This document shows positions 34,709-47,511 of a stretch of DNA of 64,000 nucleotides, piece after piece. The stretch's first letter is position 1. The number at the start of each line of letters is the position of its first letter. A model generated the notes under the pieces. It saw nothing but the letters and a program-made list of their open reading frames with translations. It made no database searches and was not told the DNA's origin. This DNA is from Sialis fuliginosa (taxonomy: Eukaryota > Arthropoda > Insecta > Megaloptera > Sialidae). The position numbers were made by a program, and so were the translations under genes. Location of the stretch: assembly GCA_961205875.1 (NCBI GenBank), contig OY540814.1, positions 23,504,151 through 23,568,150 on the forward strand, read 5' to 3'.

Positions 34709-35056
34709 TCTTGGACACGACCCAGTTTACAAAATGATTCACCACCGCGTAGTGTATCTGTCTGTGCTGTGCTAGGTTGATGATTCCTAAACGTATAAAT
34801 CTATTTGCTATCTTGAATATATTAGGCAATAAATAAATAATTCACCGTTCAATCGATTTACTACAAATGTTTGTCAAAATTATTATAATACATTTTTTTT
34901 TTAAATAATATTAATTGTATTTAATTAAAAGTGAATCTTAACCTCAACTTTTGAATTTAGTTTTTGTTATTTAATTAAATAAAGCTAATGTTTTAATAAC
35001 ATAAAATTATACAGGTTGACATCATTATTTTGTCCTTACTTTTTTTGTTAGTACCT
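34709..35056. other. STT3B 3' flank
   Basis: AT-rich sequence after the STT3B stop with several AATAAA-like motifs (near 34829), the probable 3' UTR and poly(A) region. No other gene is seen. Confidence 0.4.
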
Positions 35057-35675
35057 CATGTCAGGTTTTTGAGATAACCTAATTTAAAGTGTCAAAAATG
35101 ATGATTTTAGTAATGTTTAAGAATTTTTTACCAAGTAAGTAATTTGTTTTCTCAAGTTTTTATTCATGGTAATAAATAGTTCATTCCTCTCTTTAAAATG
35201 AATTTTTATTTTTTACTTTACGATTTTGTTTCACCGAGATATACAAGTTTGAATATATAATATTTTTATTAATAGGGAAGACTTTAAACTAGTATATTTT
35301 GGTGAAAAAAAAAACGTACAATAAAATATGAAAATTTACTTTTTTGTTGTTTTTGTATAATATTAAATTTATCATTAATAAATGTTTTGATTTTTACTTG
35401 TACCTCGTAGATCTAGTCAAGATCCATAATTTGAGACCAAAACCCACATGTTAGCAGCTCTGAGTGTCGAGATATACTGATTATAAATTTATGCTAGCGT
35501 GCAAACTGATCTCTGAGTGTTACATCAAGTTTCTGAAATAACCACCCAGTATCTGGCCTAAAACTCTAGATGTTATTCACATCAAAATTACCCACTAGGT
35601 AATAAAATCTTAACCATTGCCAAAAATCATCATTTTTAGGACATTTAAATTAGGTTATCTCAAAAACCTGACATG
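35057..35675. mobile_element. Inverted-repeat element with 31-bp perfect ends
   Basis: The ends (35057-35087 and 35645-35675) start CATGTCAGGTTTTTGAGATA and are perfect inverse copies over 31 bases. Inner motifs ('accaagtaagtaatttg', 'caccgagatatacaagtttg') recur in the element at 42680-43331, so the two belong to one family. Confidence 0.7.
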
Positions 35676-36119
35676 ATGAAACAATTTGTACAACAGATTT
35701 GATTTCAGTATGACAAAAACCTCCTAATTCACCTATTCTCAAGTAAAGACAATGAAGTGATGAAGTTTATGACATTCTAAAATAAAATACAATTAATATT
35801 GATTTGATAAATGTTTGATTGCCTTAATGAATATAAGAATGTCAATTAATGAATGAATATTGATAAAAAATAAATATGTTAAAGTCTAAAAGACTTGATT
35901 GTTAATTTACAAATACAAAATTTATTTCCTTGGCCATATTTTATTGTAGGGTAAATTGATGCCAAATGTATATAAAATTGAAAACTTTGTATGGCGAGTT
36001 AAGGATATTTTCAATACTTATGGTAAGCGTCATATGAAGTTAGGCTATGATTTATAAACACACTCACTCGCAAAGATAAAAGCTGCTTTTATTTTATATT
36101 AGATGTTTGCCCCGTACAC

Positions 36120-36494
36120 TTAAGAGGAAAAGCTACTGCGACTGATAAAAAAATTGTCAATGTTTGGGAAGTTTTTTAACAGGTAACTAATTATTTTAGG
36201 ATTGAGTAAGGACATTTTATTAAGTAGGTATATATTCAACTTATTCAATAGCAATTTTTATTGAAAAAAATAAAAAAAATTTGAGCCTCGATGCGACAAT
36301 CAAAAAAAAAATTCTTTATTGTTCCATCGAAATTTCGGGATTCACGTTACCTGCTATCATTATATTGACTGTAACTCAGGAAATTTTCGGAATTTTAAGT
36401 TAAATTTTTGTCTCCGTATTTTTGAATATGTATACTTTAAAAAAATGTATAGCAAAAATCGTTTTTTTTCCGTTGCAGTGGCTTTCCCTCTTAA
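36120..36494. mobile_element. TTAA-flanked MITE, family 1, copy C (inverted, internally deleted)
   Basis: TTAA at 36120-36123 and 36491-36494 brackets a 375-bp copy of the family at 1631-2222, in the opposite orientation. Motifs such as 'gtatatattcaacttattca' pair with copies A and B in reverse complement. About 200 bp of the interior is missing. Confidence 0.75.
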
Positions 36495-39414
36495 TTATCT
36501 CTTGTTGTGCTTTTGACCGGCATTATTACATAGAAGATTTCTGATATATGAAAACACAAGCTAACCAGTGACCGGTCAACAATGTGTTAATAGTTATTAA
36601 ACTAATATTTTTCTTGTGGATTTTACCAGCAATAAAAATGGTGCTAACAAATATTAAATATATATTGTAATTTAACATTTAACCATTTAAAATACTTTAA
36701 TTTTTGCATTGGGTGTAAATAAATCAAATGAATGTTATATAAGTAGAATATTGTACTTTTATTATTGGTATAAAAATACTTAGTTTGTTGCATTTAATTT
36801 ACTAAAGTAGAAACATTTACACTGGCCAAATGTACTTTATTATTAAACAAAGGGGGGAGATTCATTTAGGCAGCTGATTTGTGTCGAAACTATTAATTCT
36901 ACATAATTAAAATTATATGTGTATATTATTATAACTTTTAATTTTCAAAAATAATTTTTTTTAATATTTAAAATGGTGGCTGTCAGACACTTGCTTTAGA
37001 GATGTGAGTTATTCAACGGTGTATAACCTAACGTCTGCTACATTCATTGGAAACACACTCTATGTGAACTGAAAAAAATCCAAACAAAAGTGATAATTCT
37101 AAAAATGGTATATGTTTGATTTTTCATGAAATTTGTACTATATTTGCTAATGAAAAAGTAGTTTTTTTTTTTAAATAAATTTCAAGAAACTTTAGGTTCA
37201 CATAGAAGGTTATCTAATAAGTTATGTTATCTAAAAGTGTGCAAAAATTCAAAATGATTTATCAAATAGTTTTTGAGTTATCTTTTACGAGGTTTGGTTT
37301 TTGGAAAAACGCGTTTAAAGTTTCAAGACTCAAATGGTAGAATTGATAACTCAGTAGCTATAACTTCTGAAGGAGTGCAAATTTCGCTCTGATATTTTAG
37401 AATGATATTTCGCACGTGTGACTAACAGGTTATAAATGGACCCCCCCCCCCCCCCCTTAATGTATTGAACTTTGTGTTATTGAAGAATGAAAACCTACAT
37501 GATTTCATTTAAACTCGGTGTTGGATTTTAGTTTGCAACGAGATTAAATACAATTGTAGGTGTTGGCATCTTCGATGATGCTAAGAACTAGAAAATATTC
37601 CACGCCGTATTTTTAATTACACTCATCAAAATAATCGTAGCAAAAAATAGGTAATTATCATAAAAATTCATTCTACACGTTTTGATAAATGTCCTACGTT
37701 GATTTGTTAACCCTTTACAAGCCCACAAACTCAAAATGACAATTTTACTTAGAATTGTGAAAAAACTGTAAATAAAATTTTCAAAAAGCATTGAAAAATA
37801 GAGAATTTTGATGAAAGTTACTATTTTCTTTTTGTTATGAATATTTTGATCGAATAGTTAATTTGATGGGTGTATATTAATAAAAATGTATATACTTATA
37901 ATTGTTTTATGTTTGTATATATAGAACATCCTGTATCATTTAAATAAAAATGTATATTTAAATAATATGAATCTGAGATAGCAAAACTTAGCATAATTAT
38001 TGACTCATCAACCTAGCTTAAATAAAACAAAAAAATAATAAAAAATGTATTTTGTATTTGTTATATTTTAATTTTAAGTTGATTGTGAATTAATGAGAAT
38101 GAATCGTAATTGGATTTAGTTGTATGTAATTCATGTATTTATATAGAATGGCGCATTTAAGTTTAGAAGAGTTTTTAAGGGATCAAAATCATTATTTTTA
38201 TAAATCTCATCAAATTATTTATTTTGATTAGTAAATGCAAAAAATGTAGCACAAGAAATTTTGTAAATGTGTTGTCCAAAATTTAATTCAAATTTGTGAA
38301 CTGACTGACTTTAGCATAACATCTTGTTACTGTATATAATATGAATACAGATTGGTTAAAAATCATGCATTGTTTTATTTAATATTTTATTACAGGTGGT
38401 TTAAAATTAATTCTTTTTAAAAACACAAAACATACAAGTTTAACAAAATGACATTAATATCAGTCATTTTGTTAAATTTGTATGTTTTGTGTTTTTAATA
38501 TCAAACTTACAATTAGTACAAGTATATTGTTATAATAATTAGAAAATAGGCAGTTGTTAATTGTATTAATAATTGCAATGAATGTGAAAATTCGATTTAA
38601 ATAAGTCGCGCTACTATTTTCGTATTGTTGTTTATATGCCAGGCTGCCACAAACAACAGAAAAAGCGTCTAAATTTAAAATTCCCTAAATAGCGCGGCCA
38701 TTTGCTGTATGCTGTCAAACTTTTCTTTTATATTAAATTTTTCGTATGTATACAAAATAAAATAAATACAAATAATTACCAGTACGTTTTAAATACCTTT
38801 TACTTTAATTGAATGTTTTATTTTATTAGTTTCTCATAAAGAGTATTATAAATAAATAATGTTTACTCAGGTAATAAAATCTGTTATTTAATTACATTTT
38901 TCCCACATAATTATAAATATTTTAATTTATTACCGAAATGCTACGAAAATAAATTAAACACATTGCTTTACATAATATATAAATTAATTGTGTAGGTGTA
39001 AATGAAATGTGTTGATTGAAAAAAATACAAATACAGTGATGTTGGGTTAGGTTTTTGTATTTATTAATATTAATTAGATTTGTGTTGGTTTATAGGAATT
39101 ATGTTTTCGATTTGTTGTGATAATATCATTAATATCTAGCTTGTGGTGTGTGATTTTTATATTTGCTGTTTTCTTGAATGCATTTTGATGTAAATGTCAG
39201 ATTCATATTGATGTGTCTCTTGTCCAAGTTCTCGATGAAATTTAAAGTTTAATATTTATACTAAAGTGGTGTTAATTTTACGTTTTTACTTATAATAATG
39301 TATATTTCTAGGTATAATATATTGGCATTAATGATAATATGGCAATAATAACCAGTTATCAAGTTATATCACACAAAATATTTATTTCACCAATGAATTC
39401 AAAATGAACCAAAC
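36495..39414. other. Intergenic region upstream of INO80D
   Basis: AT-rich, without a recognised gene. It holds a run of about 19 C at 37440, a strong hairpin at 38419-38496 (separate entry), and a slightly G+C-richer patch at 38605-38720 ('agcgcggccatttgctg') that could be the INO80D promoter or 5' leader. Confidence 0.4.
38419..38496. repeat. Near-perfect 34-bp hairpin
   Basis: Arms 38419-38452 and 38463-38496 pair over 34 bases with one mismatch, around a 10-base loop (ATTAATATCA). The length and tight loop resemble a small-RNA precursor or a minimal inverted-repeat element. There is no evidence of expression. Confidence 0.6.
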
Positions 39415-42400
39415 ATGTTTAGCTTGAGTGCCCCTGGCAATAACAGGTATGTGTTTATATTTATAAGTATATTCATTAATAGACTTTCTTATTATAACCG
39501 TATTATTTGTTATCGAGAGATAATAATAATCACATAAACATTTTATTACCTATACTCTATTTCATTAAAGAATGCAGTGGTTGCCGTGGTTTTTGATGGT
39601 AAAATGCACGATTTGTACCGTCAAAACCCCGGTAACCACTGCATTCTTAAATGAAATAGAGTATAGTATATCGTTAAAGGAGTAAATATTTCATAATCAT
39701 AGAACATTTATTAGGTAAAGAGCAAGTATTTGACATAAATGCAATATTACAACCAGTAACTAAGTTAGTGTAATACAGCTTCATATTATTATGTTTCCAA
39801 AATGTTAAATTAGCAAAAAGTTACATTGTGATTAATAACATTATTAATTAATTCTATATGTCTATTTATTTACAAATAATATATATAAAAATGATAATAT
39901 TTTGTAATAGATGTAATGGAGTGGTGGAGAATGGAAACCGCCAACTGGGGCGATCTCAAAAAACCTCCCTAGCTGTAAATTCACCGTATGAATGTGGTAA
40001 AATAAAACTGTCTGATCGGTGTCGGACAAGCTTTGTTGTTCATGAGTCTACGATCAAAACAGAGCCTGTCGATGATCCGTACATGTTTAACGATTCTGAA
40101 TTTCAAGCGAATCAGAACAATGGAAGTCCTGTACAGCGCAAGTCTGTCCAGTTCAAATCGGAACTAGATTGGAAAACTATAAACAGACTTCAGGCACAGA
40201 TAGCTCGGAACAAAGTGATTGTGAAGCATAACAAAGAAACGGCCGAGGTAAATCAAAGTGTTGCGGTGAACGAGGACAACAAAACAGACACCAAGAGCAG
40301 TATTATAGTTGATAATAATGTAGCGAGGAGAAGCAATCGTGTCGATGTTAAGCGCACGCACCACGAGGCTCTGCAGCGGATACGAAAGAAGCGGCGGCGG
40401 CCGTGGCACGCGCCAGGGACGTACGGCAGTCTGGCAGAGATAGTTGGTGTGTCAGACAACGACTCGTCTGACGAGTGGACAAACGTCAGGGTACGACCTC
40501 CTTGTACGGTGTCAAGACCTGACACGGACTGGGCGGACACAGAATCAAACGAGAGGCGGAGAGAGGAACGTATCAGACGTAGCGTAGCCCGCATGCGACG
40601 GTTGTGCGCAAGGCTGAAGCCGTCCGAGGCAACAATCTCTTCTGCCACATCTGTGTCGGCTTTGCTCACTTCTGTCTCTTCATTGGGGAAGTGTGCACGG
40701 CCTAAAAACAACAGGTGTGTTTATTGCAGAACTGCTGTGTACAAGTAAAAAAAAAAGTACTTGAGTCACTACAAGTACATTGCCAAAAAAATGTACTTAC
40801 GTGCAAACATAAGTACATTCTGTACTTAAATTTATGTTATTATACAATTACATTTGCATAAATTTGAAACTGAAAAAGTATTTGTATTTATAATATAAAA
40901 GTACTTAATTACATTGATGTACTTTAAAAGTACTTAATTACATTGATGTACTTTAAAAGTACTTAAGTATATTTGTATGACGTATCTTAAGTACATCAAT
41001 ACAATTACTTTTACTGAGCGATGATTTACATTTCAGCGGAAGCAGTAGGACGGAGTGCGTGTACGTGGAGACGGGTCAAGAGAACGGCGAGGCGGTGGCA
41101 TGTGGGCAGACTGCGCTGCCTTGCACTCGTCACTGCACACGGCACATAATGCACAACACGGACCAGCTGTTGTTCCATCACTGCACTGCCAAGTTTGCTG
41201 ACAATACGCAATGTTGTGCGCCCGTGCTCCACCTCGGCCTGGACCTCCCGCTTTGTGCCGAGCACGCAAGGAAAAGAGTAAGTATCATCGGAGTTTAATC
41301 CACAACTGATAGCTAAACAGTAAATATATTTCAGGATAATTACAATCGCATGTGTCAAGAAACTAAACCTAAAAAACCTCGGAAAAAAGTTAAACCTTCT
41401 GCTATGATTCGACCACAGAAAAGGAACAAGAAACGGAAAAGAGCTGCTCAGTCAAAACCGGTAGAACTGTCTCCGAAACCTGCTACTTTGCCTGATGTCA
41501 ATTCAGATAACGTTAATGACGGTAATTACAAATCGTTTTACGATACACTTGCGATATTAAAATGATATATATTTTCCGTAGAACCTGTAGCAGCCGAACC
41601 TTCAGTTGCAAGCGACTCATCTCAGCATCTGAAAATAAATGTTATGGCTAATTCATCTGAACTTGAAACTGAGACGCGATTCGGTAAGTATTTATATCTG
41701 TTCGTAAAGCGATTACTTTATTCTGTGTTTTTTACATTAAAGTCCCAGTGCCTTCATTTTTTCCAATCTATACTCCAATTAGATTCGAGACTTTGCATCA
41801 TAATTACATTTATTTGAAATGTAATTAATTACAAGTACATTTACTCTAGATTCAGAGGTTAGCTTGAAATATAGATAGATATATAGTAGGTACTTTCTTT
41901 GAGATAAAATTCCCTGACTTTCCAGGAAGTGGACATCCTGAAAAGCGAGTAGTCTTTGGGAATCTGTGATACAACTATTGTTAAATTGAGATTACTTATG
42001 TTTGTTGTTGTAGAAATAATATGACTTGTGATAATAATTTCAGTTGGACCCGAAGAGGAACCAGACGAATACATGGTGGCACAAGTACTTGGCGTTGTGG
42101 AAGACTTACCTTTAGTGACGCAGGCTTCGCGACTGTTGGAAGAAACAGATTTTACAACAGTTCTGAATCAAATTCCACCAGACGCATTCAATGATCTCTT
42201 CACTAGTAAGTTCTGCTTTCATATTACTGTTGTATTAACTGACAACAGAATTATAATTATATAATTATTTGTAGTTGATCGTAACGGTTCATACGAGCCA
42301 ACACGTGAAGAAACCGAAGAGCTTGAGCGTGCCCTGGAAGCGGTCGACCAGGATGTGAAGTCGTTGGAGAAGATGTCGCAGACTCAGGGTCTACTGGATG

Positions 42401-42465
42401 CACTGTTGGACGAGACGGACCTGGCGGACGTGATCCACACACTGAATGCTCACACGCCAACGTAG
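39415..42465 (+). CDS. Ino80D: INO80 complex subunit D
   Basis: INO80D is an accessory subunit of the INO80 chromatin remodeller. Exons 39415-39446, 39911-40714, 41037-41277, 41335-41521, 41582-41683, 42044-42205 and 42275-42465 join in frame to 572 residues. Most diagnostic are the C-terminal Cys/His domain (CTRHCTRHIMHNTDQLLF, CTAKFADNTQC, LPLCAEHARKR), the basic stretch KPRKKVKPSAMIRPQKRNKK and the PTREETEELERALEAV block near the end. The segment DDPYMFND followed by LQAQIARNKVIVKHNKETAE also fits. The first Cys/His domain of vertebrate INO80D is not found. The proposed 10-codon first exon (MFSLSAPGNN) is inferred from phase alone, so the true N-terminus may lie elsewhere. KANSL2 is the alternative family, but it fits less well. 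Confidence 0.88.
39551..39665. repeat. Long hairpin in INO80D intron 1
   Basis: Arms of about 52 bases (39551-39603 and 39614-39665) share 'agaatgcagtggtt-ccg-gg' with few mismatches, around a short loop. It could be a minimal MITE or a structured RNA. It lies on the sense strand of the INO80D intron. Confidence 0.6.
40742..41020. repeat. AGTACTT-rich repeat in INO80D intron 2
   Basis: The motif 'aaaagtacttaattacattg' is repeated in tandem near 40900-40945, and the surrounding intron is dominated by 'aagtac' and 'gtactt' in both orientations. No function is evident. Confidence 0.55.
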
Positions 42466-42679
42466 CCTCTTTGCTACCGTCTAAGTTAATGTTCTATGTA
42501 TGTTAATAGTGTGTGTGTGTGAGAAGCAACACATACTTGAGAGTTAGCCGATAGATAGTGAAATTGTAAATGTAGAAAACAATGGCTTTAATACAATCTA
42601 TGATAAGGTAATATTTATACTTTAAATGGTTTAATTACTCTGCATTTTATTTACACTTGACATCAAACTGTTCTATTCT

Positions 42680-43331
42680 ATTTAATTACTAGCGATTTAG
42701 TCCAACAAGTATGTATTTAATCTTGGCAGAATGGACCACATTCTTATCTTTAATAACACAGGCCAACATTATTTTATTGTCTTTACTTGAATAAGTATTT
42801 AGGAGGTTTTTGATGTGCTAAAATGAAGATTTTGATAATGTTCAAGAATTTATTACCAAGTAGGTAATTTTTTTGTAAAGTTTTTGTTCACGGTAATAAA
42901 TAGTTCTATCTTTCCTCTTTGATATGAATTTTTAATTTTTACTGTAGGATTGTTTTTCACCGAGATATACTAGTTTGAAGTTATTATAATATTTATTTGT
43001 AAAAATATCATCTTCAAACTAGCATATCTTGGTGAAAAAAATTGTAAAGTAAAAAGTAAAAATTCATTTTAAAGAGGAAAGATAGTTTTATTTCTTATCA
43101 TGAATGAAAACTTTACAAAAAAATTATCAACTAAGCAATATATTTTTTTTAATTTTTATAAATCGTCATTTTCAGGACTTAAATTAGGTTATCTCAAAAA
43201 ACTGACGTTCTTCAAACTAGTATATATCAGTGAAAAAAAACGTATAGTAAAAAATTAAAGTTCATTTTAGAGAGGAAAAATAGTTCTTTATTAAATATAT
43301 ACTTGTTGGACTAAATCGCTAGTAATTAAAT
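42680..43331. mobile_element. Foldback element with ATTTAATTACTAGCG ends
   Basis: The left end ATTTAATTACTAGCGATTTA (42680 on) and the right end ending 43331 are inverted copies over about 40 bases. Inner arms pair through 'caccgagatatactagtttg' and 'caaactagcatatcttggtg'. Internal sequences match the element at 35057-35675. Confidence 0.7.
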
Positions 43332-43603
43332 AAAAATCATTTTTTGAACTGAATAGAAGTAATTAAAGCATTTGAAAATGTACAGACAAATTAGGTAGAT
43401 TATTTATTATATGAAATAACGAATAGTGAATATTTATTTTTAAAACTGTTGTGTAATAAAACTACTGACTAATATAGTGTTAAAGTGTCAGTGGCACAAA
43501 AGTAAGTTTGATTTGACGACATGTATGAAATTATTTAAACAAAATGTACATCAATAGTGCATTATTACTACTGCAGAAAATGTGGTTTCTAAGTCACTTA
43601 AAC

Positions 43604-43732
43604 TACACCTTAACCACAATAAAATAATGTCACTCAACACGTGTTTCAACTTCACACAGAGCCTAACAGTTCCAGATTTGTGAAGTTGAAACACGTATCG
43701 AGTGACATTGTTTTACTATGGTTAAGGTGCAT
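43604..43732. repeat. 53-bp-stem hairpin
   Basis: Arms 43604-43656 and 43679-43732 pair with few mismatches through 'gtgtttcaacttcaca' and its complement, leaving a 22-base loop. The sequence is unrelated to the other two hairpins. A MITE or a hairpin RNA are both possible. Confidence 0.55.
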
Positions 43733-44289
43733 AAATAGTTGAGTGGGTTTAGTTGAGTAGATTTATACCAATACTACTGCCATTTAATTCAGACTCGTTG
43801 GTTTCACTCACATAGACATGGACTGCGTCATCTGTATCTCATGAGTGTAATAAAGTGGCCACAGATACAGCTGGTTTAAACCAGCTTCTGTCTCCTAAGC
43901 TCATAATGGCACCATGTAAGAAAGAGATTGTTTAAACACACTGCTATCTTAAAATGCAGATCACGCTGTCCAGTTCTATATGTCTATGGTTTCAAGAAAC
44001 TGTTATTTCTAACAATTAGAAGTGTGTCTATTTGAAAATTTACAATGGCTTCTGGGTGTAAACCGCGCCAGTTCGGTCATGTTATCTTCCAACGTTTCGT
44101 CACACGGCTCTTCTAAAGTAAAACACTTTTAGAAGATTCCTGATGTTAGAAATAACAGACTTTGGGGTGAAACCGAGTGCAATTTTTTTTATATCAGTTA
44201 TGGTTTATTTTATACAAAACATTCAGAATTTAATCGATTTTTTTTATGCAATAATTGAATTAGATTGTATATTAATTTTTTTTTCATTT

Positions 44290-44831
44290 TTTTTCCTTGG
44301 TCCCATTGGTTAATGTTTTAGGTTTGGATCTAAAGAAACTTTTCCCAAAATTTCATATTTGTAGAACGGTGCAAACAGAGTCTTATTTCCGTTTAATTAA
44401 TATGAGAAAAATGACTTTTTTACTTACACTTGTTGAAATTTTTTTTTTTAATTTCTTACAGCAACATTTTGTAGAGAATTATTTACTCAATTCATAAATC
44501 CAGTAACTTTTAAGGTATGTTTGCTTAAACATTATCATAAAAATTGGATTTTACTTTTTATGATAATGTTTAAAGAAACATATCTTTAAAAATACTAGAT
44601 CTATGAATTGATCTTTTTGTAGGAAATTTAATTATCTACAAAATGTTGCTGTGAAAAATTAAAAAAAAATTTTTTTTCAACAGACTTCACGCATAAGTCA
44701 AAAAGTCATTTTTCCCATGTTAATTAAATGGAAATAAGACTCTGTTTGTGCCGTTCTACAAGTATGAAATTTTGGGAAAGTTTTCTTTAGATCCAGAGTT
44801 AAAACATAGGCCAATGGAACCGAGAAAAAAT
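44290..44831. mobile_element. Palindromic foldback element, about 270-bp arms
   Basis: The left arm, from 'ccattggttaatgttttagg', is matched in reverse complement on the right up to 'aaacataggccaatgg'. Pairing continues through 'tggatctaaagaaactttt' and 'agaacggtgcaaacagag' to a centre near 44560. The frame at 44297-44497 is a by-product of the arm. Confidence 0.7.
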
Positions 44832-45462
44832 AATAAAAAAACACTGTATTGAATACATTTAGTCGTGTGTGTCTCTTTGCTATCGTAATTAATATTTTGA
44901 AAACTTTTTTGCAATATATAAAAGTCGAATTAGCAGAATATTGAATTTCTATTTACAGATATTTTATATATTATTTAACAAACCGTTTTTTAAATCAATA
45001 ATTGTGATATAATCATGGAATATTTAGGTTAGGGCAGCACTGATAATTTTTATCTGCTGATTTTCAATACATACAAATTAAATCATGGAAGTTTAGGTTA
45101 AGTTATATTCTTTTGTAGATCAATTTCTGTTCCTGGTATTTACATAAATTATTTATCTAATTGGGTACGAATTATCTCAATTATGGTTTTAAATATATTT
45201 TTAAAAAAATGGAAAAAAAAATGTTTATTTTCAAAGAAATTGTTTAATTAAAATAGACAATAGATTATTTTAAATAAAAAATTGGGTTGTGTTAATTGCC
45301 ATTTTAAAAATATATATTTGTAGGGCTGGCTTTCTGGTTATTTTAAACTAAATATCGATGGTCTTAGGCAAAAAATGCAATAACTGTGATTTCTCTCGGG
45401 ACTCAGGAGAGTGAAATATCAAACTAAAGAATAGTAGAAACACAGTGGAACACCATCGATAT
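44832..45462. other. AT-rich spacer
   Basis: No exon, RNA gene or clear repeat was seen between the two foldback elements. Confidence 0.4.
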
Positions 45463-46049
45463 ATAGGGTGTTCCGTTTTAAAACCTCCACATGAATATCT
45501 CTTCTCACATAAAGATGCTAGTAGAAAATTTCAAGAGGGAAGTAAAATTATCTTAGGTTGAGGGTTTACATGAAAAATAAGAAACATTTTGAAATATTTT
45601 TTCAAAAAATTTCAATTTTTTTAAAATAATTAGTAAAATTTGTAGAAACTTTTGAATTTTCATAAATGTTTTACTCCAAAACTAAAACTTTTTTATGTTT
45701 AAGCAAGAACTGAATATGTAAATCAATTTTTATAAAAAAATTAATTTAAATATCCTCTAAGAATCCTTGCTCAAATTTAAGCATTTTTTATGTCTTGCGA
45801 CTACTCTTAAAAAGTTTTGCTTTTCGAGTAAAACATTTTTAAAAATCCAAAAGTTTCTACAAATTTTACTAATTTAAAAAAAAATTTGAAAAATCTAGTT
45901 TCTTATTTTTCATATAAAATAAAAATCTGCAAAAAAATATTAAGTTCTTTTAAAAACCTAAGATAATTTTACTTCTCCCTTGAAATTTTCTGTCAGTGTC
46001 TTTATCTGAGATATTCATGCATAGGTTTTAAAATGGGACATTCTGTATT
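45463..46049. mobile_element. Palindromic foldback element, about 280-bp arms
   Basis: Ends 'tagggtgttccgttttaaaa' and, inverted, 'ttttaaaatgggacattct' frame a long imperfect palindrome. Shared arm motifs are 'agtaaaatttgtagaaactt' and 'taaaattatcttagg'. The 'ta-agggtg' type of terminus is common in mariner-like MITEs. Confidence 0.65.
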
Positions 46050-46506
46050 AGAAGAGCTGGTCAAATGAGAAACAAACAAACATTGACTAGATCTAGGTTG
46101 TAATATTTCTGTACGGAGAACTTATAGAAATATTAGAATGTATATGGCTGCTGTATTAATCAATCAATAAATCATAAAGCCAGCGGCAACGAAACACCAT
46201 ATTCTAAAATATAAAGTGTTATATTTCTCTTGTCGTCTGTATTGCATTTGAAAGTGTTAATAATGTATGTAGTAAAGGCAGTGAATGAATAAGTGTTAAT
46301 GTTTCTGTAATATAAGCTTGTAGTGTGTTTATAGGCGCTCCGAGGCTCACTAAGGTGTTATTATATAATACAAGTACAAATCAATAAAACTATAGTAACG
46401 ATAAGTGTTCTGTGTTATGTTGGCAGTGGTTACGTATTACGTTTCTTTTGGTGAATGTTCGGTAACGTTAAATGTGAATGAAATATATTCTATTATAAAT
46501 AAACTA

Positions 46507-46707
46507 TATACAGTGTGTGATAAAAGTTTGGAAACGGTCAAATGTTACGAAAACCATCACCTGATTTTTTATCACAAAGATGACAGCGAGACGTTTTCAA
46601 AACACTACTTGATTTTAACCTCTTACTGAATAGAACTTTATAACCCTACAACTTTGAAACAATTTTTCTCATTTGACCATTTCCATACTTAAATCACACC
46701 CTGTATA
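46507..46707. mobile_element. Mariner-like MITE, TATACAG ends
   Basis: Ends TATACAGTGTGTGATAAAAG and (inverted) TATACAGGGTGTGATTTAAG are followed by matching GGAAA-GGTCAAATG. The 201-bp length, TA at the outer edge and the TATACAGGGTG start fit Tc1/mariner derivatives. Confidence 0.7.
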
Positions 46708-46971
46708 TAATACAATAATGTCCAGTGCATTTAGATGAATTTGTGAATAAACAAGAGTCCTATTGTACGCATAATTAGTTATGTAATTTAATTTTTTTAA
46801 AGAAGTAGTAACGAACAAGGGTGTAAGATCTTTGTTAATTTTTATATTTAATAATTTAACTATTTTATAGAACCAATATATTTACTTAACACTAATTGTT
46901 AGCACTTACCGTTATGCCGTACAAAAATAGGGACTTTTGGCAGTTTGTTTAAACATGTGTATACATATACT

Positions 46972-47511
46972 AGGGTGTTCATTGAAATTGAAATATTAAC
47001 AGGCCATGCCCTCAATCTGTTCTTTGTGATAAGGTAGCCGCAAAATCAGTGTTGATGATTAATATTTAGGCTTTTCTCAATACACTTTAAATTTTATCTT
47101 GTATTTTAAATAGCAATTTGCACGTTTTTCCTGTATATTATAACTTTTTCTGATAGCTGGCAAATTTCTATAGAAGACTATAGTTTTTTTTTTTGATTTA
47201 TTTATATTATTCCATCTCTGCAGAAAATTGAATTTTTATTAAATTTAACTAATTTGTTTGTTTAATCAATTTTCTGCGGAGGTGTATTCTTTATAAATTT
47301 GCCAGTTACCAAAAAAAGTCTTAATATACAGTAAAAACTGAGAGAAAAATAATATTTTGAGAAAAACGTGAAAATTGCTATTTAAAATACACGTTATATT
47401 TAAAGTGCATTGAGCATAGCCTAAGTATTAATTATCAATGCTGAGTTTGTGACTACCATATTTTTTGGTCACAGGGGGTATTCTGTTAATATTTCAATAT
47501 GAACAGACAGC
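46972..47511. mobile_element. Palindromic foldback element, about 250-bp arms
   Basis: The left 'gaaattgaaatattaacagg' and the right 'ctgttaatatttcaatatga' mark the outer arms. Inner pairing includes 'ttttaaatagcaatttgcac' with 'gaaaattgctatttaaaat', and it is centred near 47240. Confidence 0.65.

Noticed and set aside
38636-38692. Short frame MPGCHKQQKKRLNLKFPK resembling the start of a THAP domain
   Set aside because: Only 18 residues, with no Trp or second half, and likely within the INO80D 5' leader region. The resemblance is too small to support.
39858-40748. INO80D exon 2 as the start of a gene with MSIYLQIIYIKM at its N-terminus
   Set aside because: The first residues come from intron sequence; a clear acceptor at 39909-39910 and the family similarity begin only after it.
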